Origin: Sandaracinus sp.
Lineage (GTDB): Bacteria > Myxococcota_A > Polyangia > Polyangiales > Houyiibacteriaceae
Length of the DNA: 64,000 nucleotides
Assembly (NCBI GenBank): GCA_002699025.1
Contig: PABA01000006.1
Span: forward strand, 1 to 64,000
Reading direction: 5' to 3'
Shown here: positions 26,805 through 36,621 of the stretch, in pieces
How the letters are laid out: each line of letters opens with the position of its first letter
How positions within the stretch are numbered: position 1 is the stretch's first letter
The notes under the pieces: generated by a model
Told to the model about the DNA's origin: nothing
Databases searched by the model: none
What the model saw: the letters and a program-made list of their open reading frames with translations, nothing else
Position numbers and translations under genes: made by a program

Positions 26805-27604
26805 AGCAATGCCCTGTCTGTCGACACTCGGATGTCCGTGAAGCCACGGCCCTGGCCGGGCACCGGCGCTTCGTGTGCCGGCGCTGCGGCCATCAGCATA
26901 TCGCCCCGCCGCCAACGGAGCAGCTCCTCGCTACATACGGACACGACTACGCTGGGTTTAGGACGGATTCAAGATTTCGGCGCCGTGTCCTCGAGTTGTG
27001 GACCGAGTCAGTGGCTCCTCACGCTCCGCAAGAAGTGCGCACGGTGCTCGATGTCGGCTGTGGCGGGGCAGAGTTCCTGGACCTGGCGGCCGAGATGGGC
27101 CTGACAGCGCGTGGCTTCGACCTTTCTGAAGCGTCAGCGGAGAAGTGCCGCGAGCGGGGTCTCGCGGCCGACGCGGGCGACTTCCTCGAATACGATTTCA
27201 GGACCCAATTCGACGTCATCACGTCTTGGGATGTCTTGGAACACCTTCCCGCACCTCTTGCTTTTGTCGAGAGGGCGGCGGCTCTCCTCACTCCGGGAGG
27301 ACTGGTCGTGGCCAAAGTCCCCCTCACCACCCAACGCAGTCTCTTGATGGGGTCCTTACACCCGAAGGTAGCCAGAGCGCTTCTGCACACTCCGAGTCAC
27401 GTACAATACTTCACTCTCGCAACCGCCCGGCTCCTAGTTTCTACCGCCGAACTGGATCCGTTGGAGGCGCGATGCATAGGTGGTATCCGGACGGTCCGTT
27501 CCGACGGGTCTTGGAGACAGCGGGCAAAGCGAGCGGTTCGCCGCCACCTGGCTCGAAGCTCAGGCCTCGCCAACGCCTTCGTCGTGGCTCGAGGGAAGCC
27601 ATGA
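26801..27604 (+). CDS. class I SAM methyltransferase with N-terminal zinc ribbon
   Basis: A 267-residue protein coupled to uxs (ATGA) and to the following glycosyltransferase (ATGA). The N-terminus has a four-Cys ribbon (CPVC at 4-7 and CRRC). The SAM fold follows: [36 protein letters not shown] and [12 protein letters not shown]. Proteins of this build occur in polysaccharide loci, where they may O-methylate sugars. GC3 is lower than in the housekeeping genes. Confidence 0.88.
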   Translation: MKQCPVCRHSDVREATALAGHRRFVCRRCGHQHIAPPPTEQLLATYGHDYAGFRTDSRFRRRVLELWTESVAPHAPQEVRTVLDVGCGGAEFLDLAAEMGLTARGFDLSEASAEKCRERGLAADAGDFLEYDFRTQFDVITSWDVLEHLPAPLAFVERAAALLTPGGLVVAKVPLTTQRSLLMGSLHPKVARALLHTPSHVQYFTLATARLLVSTAELDPLEARCIGGIRTVRSDGSWRQRAKRAVRRHLARSSGLANAFVVARGKP

Positions 27605-28728
27605 GTCGCACGCGTGTGATGCTCTTCACTGGGCGTCTCGGTGGCGGGGGAGCCGAGAAGAATCTCCTCCGTGTCGCCAACTCGCTTGACCGCGCGGAGT
27701 TCGCACCCGAGATCATTGTAGCCCGAAGCGGAGGTAGCTATGAGCTTCAGATTCGGAACGACGTTCCCTTTCGGCCACTCGTCCGACATCTCACACGGTC
27801 GAGCACGCTATCTGTCTTCCGCTCGATTCCCGCCCTGTCCATGAGTGCGCGCAGCTCGCGTCCGTCCATACTCTGCTCCTTCATGGACTTGCCAAATGCG
27901 GCGGCGATGCTGACATCGCCCTCGGCCCATACTCGGCGGGTGCTATGCGTACAGAACAACCCCCGAGAAGCGTACCGGGGAACCCGCCTGGAGCCTGCCG
28001 TTCACTTCGCCATTCGGCACTTGTACCCACGCGCCGATGCCATCATCGCCCTCTCGCACGGAGTGGCCGCGGAACTGCTTGAGATGCAGCCCGCGCTCGA
28101 GCGAGTTCTCACGGTGGTCCACAACGCAGCCACCGGAAACGGCTTCGACGCCGAGACAGTGGTCCCCGCAAAGGCATCGGGGCGGCCTCTTCTTCTTGCT
28201 TGCGGACGGCTCAACGAGCAGAAGGACTACCCGACCATGCTCAGAGCCTTCGCACGAGTGCTTGAGACGCATCCCGCAGCAAGGCTCCGCATCCTGGGGG
28301 ATGGACCCCTTCGGAGCTCGCTCGAGGCGCTCTCTCGATCATTGGGACTGTCGCGGTCCATCGAGTTTCTGGGATTCCAGCCGGACCCCTTCGCTCACAT
28401 GAAGGCGGCGGATCTGTTCGTTCTCACGAGCGCCTACGAGGGATTCGGCAACGTCGTTGCGGAAGCCCTCGCGTGCGGAACTCCAGTGGTCTCCACCGAT
28501 TGTGACCACGGGCCACGGGAGATACTCGCCGATGGCGAGTACGGAGCCCTCGTCCCAGTCGGCGACGTGGAGGCCACGGCGAACGCAATCACCCGTCTGC
28601 TCGATGATCCCGAGCGACGACGAGCATTCTCGGAACGCGGAAAGCTTCGCGCGAGTCAGTTCACAGCCGAATCCGTCGCCAGGGCATACGCTGACGTGTT
28701 CCGCCTAGTGCTCAGCCACGCGGCCTGA
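27601..28728 (+). CDS. GT4-family glycosyltransferase
   Basis: A 375-residue GT-B fold enzyme. The N-terminal loop GRLGGGGAEKNLLRVANSL and the C-terminal nucleotide-sugar site (GRLNEQKDYPTMLRAFARV, FLGFQPDPFAHMKAADLFVL, SAYEGFGNVVAEALACG) are typical of GT4 retaining transferases. It should add one sugar to the lipid-linked repeat unit at the cytoplasmic face. The start overlaps the methyltransferase stop. Donor and linkage cannot be read from the sequence. Confidence 0.92.
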   Translation: MSRTRVMLFTGRLGGGGAEKNLLRVANSLDRAEFAPEIIVARSGGSYELQIRNDVPFRPLVRHLTRSSTLSVFRSIPALSMSARSSRPSILCSFMDLPNAAAMLTSPSAHTRRVLCVQNNPREAYRGTRLEPAVHFAIRHLYPRADAIIALSHGVAAELLEMQPALERVLTVVHNAATGNGFDAETVVPAKASGRPLLLACGRLNEQKDYPTMLRAFARVLETHPAARLRILGDGPLRSSLEALSRSLGLSRSIEFLGFQPDPFAHMKAADLFVLTSAYEGFGNVVAEALACGTPVVSTDCDHGPREILADGEYGALVPVGDVEATANAITRLLDDPERRRAFSERGKLRASQFTAESVARAYADVFRLVLSHAA

Positions 28729-28743
28729 CACGGTGTGTGTGTC

Positions 28744-29877
28744 ATGGTCTCTGAGCGCATCGTGTTCGCCGCGAGCCAGACAGGTGCGCGAGCGAACGGT
28801 GGCATCCGCAGCCTGTCGAATTGGATCCGTCGCCTCGATGGATTCCTTCCCTCGGTTATCACGAACCTGGAAGGAACCCAATTCACGAGTGATCTCCGCG
28901 CAGCTGGGGTTCCTGTTAGAGTGCTCCACTGGGACCACCGCTCGCGCGGTGGCCGTCTGGCTCATGAGTTCCTTCGGTGCTCTCGCGCCCTCCGCCGGCC
29001 GCCACTCCCGGACCCGTCACTACTTCATCTCAATGATATTCAGTCGTTGCAGCGCTTCGGCTTGGCAGCCCTCGCACGCAAGCTCCCGTTCGTCTTCAAC
29101 GTCCGTGGGACCAAACCCGAAGGCAACCGATACGGGCCCTGGTGGCAGTTCGGGGCACGGGCAGCGAGGCGGTGGTTGGTCCTGTCCAACGAGATGAAGG
29201 CGCTGCTCGTACGACGTGTCCGAGGGCTGTCGCCGAACCGGGTCTCCGTGGTGCCAAGCGTCGTCGATCCGCAGCGCATCCATCCAGGCACGCGCGCGCA
29301 GGCGCGGCGCGTTCTGGGGCTGCCGCGAGACCGCTTGATCGTGCTCTACCCGGCGCACTTCAACGATCTCAAAGGGCAAGACCGGCTCGTAGGTTGTGGC
29401 TTTCGCGAGATCGCCGCCTCGACACCGGAGCTATTGCTCTGCTTCGTCGGAGATGGGGACCCGGTGACGAACCAGACAGCTGCACGGGCCCATGAGTGGG
29501 TCCGCGACATCGGCCTACAGAACGCCGTTCGCTTCGCTGGATTCCGTTCAGATATGGGCGATTGGTACCGCGCCGCCGACGTCGTCATCGTAGCAAGCCG
29601 ACACGAAGGGCTGAGCAGGGCGATGATCGAGGCCGTCTCCAGCAACCGACCCGTGGCGTCCTTTGACGTTTGCTCCGCGAGGGAGGTCTTGGCTTCGGGC
29701 GCAGGAGCCGTCGTTCCTCAGGGCGACCACCGCCAACTGCTCGATGCAGCCGTCGCCTTGGCCCGACGACCGCCGAGCGAGTCCTTGCTTCGTCAGGCCG
29801 CCGCACCGTTCTGCCCCGAGCGCGTTCAAGAGCGCCTGCACGAGTTCTATCGACTGACGTTGGGTTCTTCGACCTGA
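28744..29877 (+). CDS. GT4-family glycosyltransferase
   Basis: A 377-residue GT-B glycosyltransferase. I use the ATG at 28744; a GTG at 28735 would add three residues. Key segments are FAASQTGARANGGIRSLSNW, FNVRGTKPEGNRYGPWW, LYPAHFNDLKGQDRLV, FAGFRSDMGDWYRAADVVIV and the EHEGLSRAMIEA-like acid-rich motif (SRHEGLSRAMIEAV). It starts 15 bp after the preceding GT. Together they probably build the side chain or backbone. Confidence 0.9.
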   Translation: MVSERIVFAASQTGARANGGIRSLSNWIRRLDGFLPSVITNLEGTQFTSDLRAAGVPVRVLHWDHRSRGGRLAHEFLRCSRALRRPPLPDPSLLHLNDIQSLQRFGLAALARKLPFVFNVRGTKPEGNRYGPWWQFGARAARRWLVLSNEMKALLVRRVRGLSPNRVSVVPSVVDPQRIHPGTRAQARRVLGLPRDRLIVLYPAHFNDLKGQDRLVGCGFREIAASTPELLLCFVGDGDPVTNQTAARAHEWVRDIGLQNAVRFAGFRSDMGDWYRAADVVIVASRHEGLSRAMIEAVSSNRPVASFDVCSAREVLASGAGAVVPQGDHRQLLDAAVALARRPPSESLLRQAAAPFCPERVQERLHEFYRLTLGSST

Positions 29878-29878
29878 C

Positions 29879-29907
29879 TTGAACGCTGAGCGCCTGCTGC
29901 GCTACAC
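29879..29907 (+). promoter_or_regulatory. possible sigma70-like promoter before the UDP-sugar dehydrogenase gene
   Basis: TTGAAC at 29879-29884 and CTACAC at 29902-29907 have 17-bp spacing, in one of the few gaps of this gene block. It may start a second transcript covering 29950-33205. Judged by eye; the -10 match is weak. Confidence 0.3.
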
Positions 29908-29949
29908 ACCCACCGCCGTACCGGAGCGGTGCTGCCGCACGAGCATGAG

Positions 29950-31290
29950 ATGACCCACACACCGCGTGAACGCCTAGCTACTGATCTCTCCGACCGAATC
30001 CATCGACGAAAGGCCCTCGTGGGCATCGTGGGTCTGGGCTACGTGGGGCTCCCGCTCGCGCTCGCGTTCGCAGAGAAAGGCTTCCGCGTCCTCGGCTTCG
30101 ACGTCGACGATTCCAAGGCCGACGCGGTTAACGCGGGCCGCGACTACATCAAGCACATCGGCGAGGGCCGCGTGGCGTCGGTGGTTGGCGAGGAGCGGCT
30201 CGCCGCCACGAGTGACTTCGATCGACTGGCTGAGCCGGACCTGCTGATAATCGCCGTCCCGACGCCTCTGACCCCGAACCGGGACCCAGACATGCGCTAC
30301 GTCCGGGCCACGAGCGAAGCCATCGCAACCTGCCTCCGCCGGGGGCAGCTCGTCATCCTCGAGTCGACCACCTACCCCGGCACGACCGACGAGCTGGTCC
30401 TCCGGGCCCTCGAGGAGGGCTCCACACTGACGCTGAGAGAGGATTTTTTCCTCGCCTATTCGCCGGAGCGCGAGGATCCCGGCAACCCCAGCTTCGGGAC
30501 GAGCACGATCCCGAAGGTCGTGGGAGGTGTCGATGCGGTGTCGGGTGACCTCGCCCAGCTCGCTTACGACCAAGTGATCGAACGCACGGTGCGTGTGAGC
30601 CACGCGCGCGTGGCCGAGGCCAGCAAGTTGACCGAGAACATTTTCCGCGCGGTTAACATCGCCCTGGTGAACGAGCTCAAGCTGGCATACGAGCGGATGG
30701 GCATCGACGTCTGGGACGTGCTAGATGCCGCCGAGACCAAGCCCTTCGGGTTCATGCGATTCAACCCCGGCCCCGGCTGGGGCGGCCACTGCATTCCTCT
30801 CGACCCCTTCTACCTGAGCTGGAAGGCACGGGAGATGGGCGCCTCGACTCGGTTCATCGAGCTCGCGGGCGAGGTGAACGTACAGATGCCCCGGTACGTG
30901 GTCGAGAAGCTCGTCCTCGGACTCAACGATCGGCGCAAGGCGGTCCGCGGAGCGAAGGTCCTGATCCTCGGGCTTGCCTACAAGAAGGACATCGACGACC
31001 CACGCGAGAGCCCCGCCTTCGAGGTCCTCGAGGAACTCCTGCACCTGGGGGCTGAGGTCAGCTATCACGACCCGCACATCCCGCGGGCCCCGCGCATGCG
31101 CAGCTGGCCCGAGCTGCCGCCGATGGAGTCGCAACCGCTCACTCCGGAGACGCTGGCGGCCCTCGACGCCGTCGTTCTGATCACAGACCACACCTCGGTC
31201 GATTACGTGCTCGTCGGTGAGCACGCGGACCTGGTCGTGGACACTCGGGGCGTGTTTCGAGAGCCCAGCTCCAACATCGTCAAGGCGTGA
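29950..31290 (+). CDS. UDP-N-acetylhexosamine 6-dehydrogenase (WbpA/WecC-like)
   Basis: A 446-residue nucleotide-sugar dehydrogenase starting at the ATG at 29950 (GTG at 29929 is an alternative). It has the NAD motif GIVGLGYVGLPLALAFAEKG, VPTPLTPNRDPDM, STTYPGTTDE and the catalytic Cys281 in GPGWGGHCIPLDPFYL, which groups it with WbpA/WecC/TviB rather than Ugd. The product would be a UDP-N-acetyl-hexosaminuronate. With Ugd this gives the cluster two separate routes to acidic sugars. The next gene starts 3 bp after the stop. Confidence 0.9.
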   Translation: MTHTPRERLATDLSDRIHRRKALVGIVGLGYVGLPLALAFAEKGFRVLGFDVDDSKADAVNAGRDYIKHIGEGRVASVVGEERLAATSDFDRLAEPDLLIIAVPTPLTPNRDPDMRYVRATSEAIATCLRRGQLVILESTTYPGTTDELVLRALEEGSTLTLREDFFLAYSPEREDPGNPSFGTSTIPKVVGGVDAVSGDLAQLAYDQVIERTVRVSHARVAEASKLTENIFRAVNIALVNELKLAYERMGIDVWDVLDAAETKPFGFMRFNPGPGWGGHCIPLDPFYLSWKAREMGASTRFIELAGEVNVQMPRYVVEKLVLGLNDRRKAVRGAKVLILGLAYKKDIDDPRESPAFEVLEELLHLGAEVSYHDPHIPRAPRMRSWPELPPMESQPLTPETLAALDAVVLITDHTSVDYVLVGEHADLVVDTRGVFREPSSNIVKA

Positions 31291-31292
31291 CC

Positions 31293-32237
31293 ATGCCCCG
31301 GCTCCCCAACCTGGTAGTCGGCGGAGCCCCGAAGTGCGGCACCAGCAGTCTCTACCGCTGGCTCATCGCCCATCCGTCAGTGGCCGGCGCGACCAAGAAG
31401 GAGACGTTCTTCTTCATGGACGCGACCCACAGTCTCGCGGATCACGAGCGGGGCTTCCATGTGCGCGGCCTGGCAGGCTACGAAGACTTCTTTCCTGAGA
31501 GCGCCCCCGTCATCGTCGAAGCGACGACCCACTACCTGTACCAAGACACGGCGCTCCAGATGCTCCCCAAGCTGCCGTCGGATCCGACCGTCGCCTTCGT
31601 GCTCCGCGATCCCGTCTCTCGTCTGCGCTCCTCCTTCCAGTACACAAAACACACGCTGGGGCGCATGAAGAGGGAGCTCGGTTTCGACGAGTACCTGCGA
31701 GCGCTCCACGAGGGCCGTCCCGAGCACGTCGTCTCCGCATTTCACCGACCGCGCGACGCCCAGGTTCTTCTCCGAGACGTGGAGCACGGCCGCTACGTAC
31801 GCTTCCTGAGACGTTGGCGGGACGCCCTTCCTCCCGAGCGCCTCACGGTGGTGACGTTCGAGGATTTCGTCGCCGGTCCCCGCCAGGTCCTAAGCGAGCT
31901 ACTCGCGCGGTTCGACGTAGACCTGAGCTTCTACTCGGGCTTCTCCTTCCCTTCGGCGAACGAGACCTACGGTGTCGGCCGTCCCAAACTCCACCGCGTC
32001 GCTCGCCGCATCGGCGCGCACATGAGTGTGGCGCCACGGCTCCAGAGCGCCCTTCGGAGCATCTATTGGCGCGTCCAGCCGCGCCGCCCCCCTCCGCCCT
32101 CCGACCTCTCGAAAGAGGCCGATGAGCATCTCCGCGCCCTCTATGCGGAAGACACCCAGGCCCTGGCCGACGAATTCAACCTGGACGTAACGAGCTGGCA
32201 AGCGCGCGCTGCGCGTGCAGGAGACGATGTAGCATGA
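31293..32237 (+). CDS. sulfotransferase, first of four
   Basis: A 314-residue PAPS-dependent sulfotransferase. The 5'-phosphosulfate loop is GAPKCGTSSLYRWL at the N-terminus and the 3'-phosphate site is FVLRDPVSRLRSSF. This resembles heparan-type carbohydrate sulfotransferases. I use the ATG at 31293; a GTG at 31287 overlapping the preceding stop is also possible. It overlaps the following epimerase gene as ATGA. It most likely sulfates a sugar of the polymer made by this locus. Confidence 0.9.
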   Translation: MPRLPNLVVGGAPKCGTSSLYRWLIAHPSVAGATKKETFFFMDATHSLADHERGFHVRGLAGYEDFFPESAPVIVEATTHYLYQDTALQMLPKLPSDPTVAFVLRDPVSRLRSSFQYTKHTLGRMKRELGFDEYLRALHEGRPEHVVSAFHRPRDAQVLLRDVEHGRYVRFLRRWRDALPPERLTVVTFEDFVAGPRQVLSELLARFDVDLSFYSGFSFPSANETYGVGRPKLHRVARRIGAHMSVAPRLQSALRSIYWRVQPRRPPPPSDLSKEADEHLRALYAEDTQALADEFNLDVTSWQARAARAGDDVA

Positions 32238-33205
32238 AGACGATCCTCTTGACGGGCGCAGCCGGATTCATCGGCAGCCACGTTGCGGACCTCCTGGTCG
32301 GCCGGGGCGACCGGGTGGTCGGCCTCGACAACCTCAACGACTACTACGACCCCGCGCGGAAGCGCGCCAACCTCGCCGAGGTGGCGGAAGTGGACGAAGA
32401 CGATCGGTTCCTCTTCGTCCGAGGAGACATCCGAGACCGCGAGCTTCTCGCAAAACTGTTTTTTGAGCATACCTTCGACTCCATCGTGCACCTCGCGGCG
32501 ATGGCCGGGGTGCGCAACTCGGTCGAGAACCCCCATCTCTACTACGACGTGAACCTGACCGGCACGCTCAACCTCCTGGAGGAGGCCAAGAAGCACGACG
32601 TACAGATGGTCTTCGCGTCCACGTCCTCGGCTTACGGTCGCACGGAGCAGATCCCGTTCATCGAGACAGACCATGCCGACAGGCCCTTGGCTCCCTATCC
32701 GGCAAGCAAGCGTTCAGCCGAGCTCCTCGGGCATAGCTACCACCACCTGCACGGCGTGAAGTTCACTGCACTCCGCTTCTTCACCGTCTACGGCCCTCGG
32801 GGTCGGCCGGACATGATGGCCTACAAGGTTCTGGACAATATCTATACCGGGCGCCACGTACCCCTCTACAATGCCGGTCAGATGCATCGGGACTGGACCT
32901 ACGTCACCGACATCGCCCAAGGCATCGCCGCCGCTGTCGACCACCCCTGCGAGTACGAAGTCATCAACCTCGGGCGCGGAGAGCCCATTCTTCTGGCAGA
33001 CTTCGTGAAGATGCTAGAGGAGCTCGCCGGCCAGCCCTCCAACCTCGAGAACCGTCCGATGTTGGCCGCCGACGTCGCCTACACCTACGCGAGTATCGAC
33101 AAAGCCCGCGAGCTGCTCAGCTACGATCCCAAGGTGACCGTCGAGGAAGGTGTGAAGAGCTTCTTCGATTGGTACCGACAGGCTGTATCATCGACACAGC
33201 CGTGA
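32234..33205 (+). CDS. NAD-dependent epimerase, UDP-glucuronate 4-epimerase-like
   Basis: A 323-residue SDR enzyme with GAAGFIGSHVADLL, DNLNDYYDPARKRANL, HLAAMAGVRNSVENP, ASTSSAYGR, YPASKRSAE and FFTVYGPRGRPDMM. The NDYYDPxxK segment and length fit UDP-glucuronate 4-epimerases, which make UDP-galacturonate. With Ugd upstream the substrate would be available. Last gene of the plus-strand block before the IS remnant. Confidence 0.9.
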   Translation: MKTILLTGAAGFIGSHVADLLVGRGDRVVGLDNLNDYYDPARKRANLAEVAEVDEDDRFLFVRGDIRDRELLAKLFFEHTFDSIVHLAAMAGVRNSVENPHLYYDVNLTGTLNLLEEAKKHDVQMVFASTSSAYGRTEQIPFIETDHADRPLAPYPASKRSAELLGHSYHHLHGVKFTALRFFTVYGPRGRPDMMAYKVLDNIYTGRHVPLYNAGQMHRDWTYVTDIAQGIAAAVDHPCEYEVINLGRGEPILLADFVKMLEELAGQPSNLENRPMLAADVAYTYASIDKARELLSYDPKVTVEEGVKSFFDWYRQAVSSTQP

Positions 33206-33291
33206 AACCACGGCGCGGCTCCCTGCCGTCCAACCGAGTCGTGCCGCGCGCTAGTACCCGACCACAGGGGACTTGATCGATTGGTACGTGC

Positions 33292-33550
33292 TCATCGGAG
33301 CAGGGGGAGGTCGTCGGGAGCGACGAGCAGCTCGATGCTGCGCGCCGTCCGCGGCGTTCGACGGATGAGGCCCTTGCTCTCAGCTCCTTGACCGTTCGGT
33401 GGACCGACGGCGGCGTGACTCGAAGAAGCGCTGCATGTCTGCGTCCGCCGGTGGACGCGTGTGGATCTTCGAGTAGGCGTAGATGAACGCCAGGTACTGA
33501 CCCTGGAGCTCGGTGAACGTCGGCTTCGTGGGCCGAGGGGGGATCGACAT
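33292..33550 (-). pseudogene. decayed LexA-like winged-HTH gene of an IS630-type element
   Basis: Reading from the ATG at 33550, MSIPPRPTKPTFTELQGQYL and RPPADADMQRFF match the start of small LexA-like HTH proteins found beside IS630-type transposases. The frame is then lost, but TPPSVHRTVKEL is legible in a second frame and GLIRRTPRTARSIELLVAPD, up to a TGA at 33292, in a third. Two single-base deletions therefore break the gene. It is divergent from the transposase remnant at 33599. Confidence 0.75.
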
Positions 33551-33598
33551 GGTGGCCGGAGCCTGATCCGCTAGCGCCTCCAAGGAAAAGAGGCCTGG

Positions 33599-34134
33599 AT
33601 GCACGTGAAGTACGTCGTCGAGCTGACCGAGGCAGAGCGCGAGTCGCTCGAGACCTTCGTGAACAGGGGGAGCAAGTTGGCTCGGAAGGTGGAACGCGCG
33701 CAGGTCCTGCTCGCTGCCGACGAGGGCTACCAGAACAAGGAGATCGCCGCGTTGGTGGGCGTCGGGACCCGCGCCAAGAAGCGCTTCGTAGAGCGTCCCT
33801 TCGAGGTCGTGCTCCATGACGAGTCGCGGCCTGGCGAGAGCCGGAGACTCACGGGTAAGGAGGAGGCCTTGCTCGTCGCCACGGCATGCTCAAAGCCACC
33901 GGACGGACGCGCTCGGTGGACGATGCAGCTTCTGGCTGACGCCTTCGTCTCGATGACCGACCACACGTCGTTGTCCGACGAGACGGTGCGGAGGCGCCTA
34001 CGCGAGAAGAAGATCAAGCCCTGGCAGCACAAGATGCGGTGCATCCCCAACGTCGACGCCGAGTACGTCGTCCGCATGGAGGATGTCCTGGACCTCTACT
34101 CCGAGGACGCGACCCATGACGAGCCCGTGCTCAT
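33599..34134 (+). pseudogene. truncated IS630-family transposase
   Basis: The N-terminal HTH part of an IS630-type transposase is legible: ELTEAERESLETFVNRGSKL, ERAQVLLAADEGYQNKEIAA, ACSKPPDGRARWTMQLLAD and DETVRRRLREKKIKPWQHKM. A few residues are missing between the two HTH halves (VGVGTR joined to AKKRFVE). Similarity stops at DEPVL, just before the first catalytic Asp, so the whole DDE core is gone. The frame then runs on as antisense of the next gene. Inactive remnant. Confidence 0.85.
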
Positions 34135-34246
34135 CACGCAGCCTGCGCGGAATCGGCCCCGAACCCCTCAGCAGGGGTGCGCGCCAACAGCAGGCCACTC
34201 CGGTCCTGGCCTCGACCACGGCGACGAAGCTCACGGATGTGAGTCC

Positions 34247-35371
34247 CTACGTGGTCGCCAGCTCGCCATAGACTCGGAGCAAGGCCTCCGTCACCAAGGC
34301 GAGCGAGAACTCCCGCTCGACGTGGCGGCGCGCGCCCTCGGCGAACTGGGCGCGCAACGGGGCGTCTGAGACCAGGCGCTCGAGCGCGGCTGTGAGCGCC
34401 CGCACGCTGCGGACGGGAACCAGGAGGCCAGTCTCTCCATCGATCACTACCTCGCGGCACCCGGGCACATCCGTCGCGACCAGCGCGCGCCCAACCGCGC
34501 TCGCTTCGAGCAAAGCCTTGGGCAGCCCCTCTCGGTAGGAGGGCAAGCAAATGATCGAGCAGCGGGCAAGCGCCGCGGGCATGTCGTCTTGATGTCCCCA
34601 CCATTCGACGACGCCCTGACGCACCCAATCCCGAAGTGTGCCGGATGCTACGGCGCTTGGGTTGGCCTCGTCCGTGCCACCTATGAGCGCGCAGCGCACC
34701 TCGGGGTGCCGTCTACGGAGGATGCGCGCAGCCTCGACGAACTCCTCGACCCCCTTGTCACGGAGCATGCGGGCGGGGAGCCCAATGATCGGGGGCCCGG
34801 CCGGCTCGGGGACCCGCCCGAACCGTCGGAGGTCGACTCCGGAACCCCGAACGAGGACGTGCACGCCGCTGTAGCCCGTGAGCCGGCGCACCGTGGCGGC
34901 GTCGTCGGGGTTCTGGAAGACCAGCCTATGCGAGGGATGGCCGAAGGCGACCCGGAGGAGCCCACCGAGTACCGCTCGGTAGACGTGCCCGCGCAGCCCG
35001 GTCGAGAGAAAGCCCGTCCCCAGCCCGGTCATCGTGTAGACGACCGACGGCACCCGAACTGCACGCGCCACACTCCCTCCATAGGCGATCAGCTTCGGGC
35101 TCACGATGTGAACCACGTCCGGCTCCACGCGCTGATAGAGCGCTCGCAGGCGCGCGAAGGTCCGGAGCTCGTCAGTCGGCCGCCCGACCCCCCGGGTGAG
35201 CGCGAAAGGCTCGACGGCCCAGCCCTCCTCTCTGAGCCTTCTCGCCTCTTCCCCCGAGAAAGGGCCGGCCACGGTGACCGACCAACCTGCCTGGCGCGCT
35301 GCCCGGGCCCATCCGATACGGTGGCTGAAGAAGGTGCTCGAGGCGTTGTTGAGGTAGAGGAGCCGCTTCAT
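34247..35371 (-). CDS. GT4-family glycosyltransferase
   Basis: A 374-residue GT-B enzyme. MKRLLYLNNASSTFFSHRIG, HIVSPKLIAYGG and TMTGLGTGFLS resemble the EpsD/PglA/TuaC-type transferases that use UDP-GalNAc or related donors. The C-terminal site has PARMLRDKGVEEFVEAA, CLPSYREGLPKALLEASAVG and VIDGETGLLVP. The ATG at 35371 overlaps the stop of the upstream gene (ATGA). Its 3' end lies close to the transposase remnant, but the gene is intact. Confidence 0.92.
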   Translation of the reverse strand: MKRLLYLNNASSTFFSHRIGWARAARQAGWSVTVAGPFSGEEARRLREEGWAVEPFALTRGVGRPTDELRTFARLRALYQRVEPDVVHIVSPKLIAYGGSVARAVRVPSVVYTMTGLGTGFLSTGLRGHVYRAVLGGLLRVAFGHPSHRLVFQNPDDAATVRRLTGYSGVHVLVRGSGVDLRRFGRVPEPAGPPIIGLPARMLRDKGVEEFVEAARILRRRHPEVRCALIGGTDEANPSAVASGTLRDWVRQGVVEWWGHQDDMPAALARCSIICLPSYREGLPKALLEASAVGRALVATDVPGCREVVIDGETGLLVPVRSVRALTAALERLVSDAPLRAQFAEGARRHVEREFSLALVTEALLRVYGELATT

Positions 35372-36621
35372 CGCCCAAGGAGCCGTTCGTACACCTCGGT
35401 TACGCCGGCGACATAGCGCTCGGTGGAGAATACGTCGAGCACCCTGCGGCGTCCCGCGGCGCCCAGCCGCTCGCGGAGCTCGCCAGAACACACCAGCTGC
35501 TCGAGCACATCGGCGAGGGCCTTTGGGTCTCCAGGAGGAACGACGAAGCCCGTCTCCCCATCCACGATCTGCTCGGGAACCCCGACGATACCCGTACCGA
35601 CACAGGGCAGCCCGAAGCACATCGCCTCGAGGTGCGTCCGAGGGAAGCCCTCGTTGCCACGGACGTCGATCACCTCGTCGTCAAAGACCAGCCTCTCACG
35701 ACTCACCGAGACCATCACGGACACGTCCGCCGAGCGGTAATAGCGGAAGGGGTCGTCCTGCCAGCCGACGAACGCCACCATCTCGAGCCCGAGCTCATCG
35801 CGTCGGCGCTCCAGGTATCGGTGGTAGGCCTCGTGGCCATCGACGAAGTCGCCCGCAACGAAACACGCGAAGCGCCCCGCACCGAGGCGGGCGCGAAGGT
35901 GCCCGAGCGCCTGCAAGAGATGGTGGTGACCCTTGAACGGAACGATGGAAGCCATGCAAACCAGGGTGACGATGCCCTTCGCTCTGAGTCGCTCGAGCTC
36001 GGGAACCGAGGGCCCCGGTGTCGCAACATCGTCCGTACCGTTGTAGACCACAGAGGTTCGTATCCTCCGGGCATGAGGCAGTGCGTCGGCCACCGCCCGC
36101 GAGACAGCGATGTGCCGTGTGGACACGGAGTCGGCGAACCTGGCGATCGTCCCGCCCACGGCCCTCTCCCCGCGCTCGTGAACCACGACCGGGATTCGGA
36201 GCGAGGCGGCCGCTGGGGCAGCCAGAAGCGCGCCCCGCGTGTCGTTGACGTGCAGGAGGCTGACCGCTTCGCGCCCGAGAAAGCGCCGAACCCGCCACCA
36301 ATACGGGGCGAGCTGCGTCGCGAGCACGCGAGCCCGCTGTGCCGAGGACCAGCGCAACGCCCCCTTTCCATAGGTGTGGAGGTCGCGCCCCGGGCGCAGC
36401 ACGTGCACCGCCACTCCATCGTGACGGTATGCCTCCGTCACTCGTCCCTCGTCGGTAGCGATCACGAGGGGCTCGTAGGAGGGACGCAACCCCAACACGA
36501 GCTGGCGCAAGCTGCGGTTCGCTCCGGCCATCCGCTGGGGGTAGCTGACGAAATACGCCACGCGTCCGCGAACGAGAGGCCTCCCGCGCGTTGAATCAGT
36601 GGCCCGCTCATGGATACTCAT
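35368..36621 (-). CDS. GT4-family glycosyltransferase
   Basis: A 417-residue GT-B enzyme from the ATG at 36621; an ATG at 36657 would add 12 residues. It shows YFVSYPQRMAGANRSLRQLV, VVHERGERAVGGTIARFADS, MASIVPFKGHHHLLQALGHL, FVGWQDDPFRYYRSADVSVM and GFPRTHLEAMCFGLPCVGT. First gene of a two-gene minus-strand operon, divergent from the polymerase gene; the gap 36622-36740 should hold the promoters of both. Confidence 0.92.
   Translation of the reverse strand: MSIHERATDSTRGRPLVRGRVAYFVSYPQRMAGANRSLRQLVLGLRPSYEPLVIATDEGRVTEAYRHDGVAVHVLRPGRDLHTYGKGALRWSSAQRARVLATQLAPYWWRVRRFLGREAVSLLHVNDTRGALLAAPAAASLRIPVVVHERGERAVGGTIARFADSVSTRHIAVSRAVADALPHARRIRTSVVYNGTDDVATPGPSVPELERLRAKGIVTLVCMASIVPFKGHHHLLQALGHLRARLGAGRFACFVAGDFVDGHEAYHRYLERRRDELGLEMVAFVGWQDDPFRYYRSADVSVMVSVSRERLVFDDEVIDVRGNEGFPRTHLEAMCFGLPCVGTGIVGVPEQIVDGETGFVVPPGDPKALADVLEQLVCSGELRERLGAAGRRRVLDVFSTERYVAGVTEVYERLLGR

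Noticed and set aside
33380-33817. 145-codon minus-strand gene
   Set aside because: The upstream 89 codons are antisense to the transposase remnant; only the part from 33550 matches a LexA-like HTH protein, and that is frameshifted.
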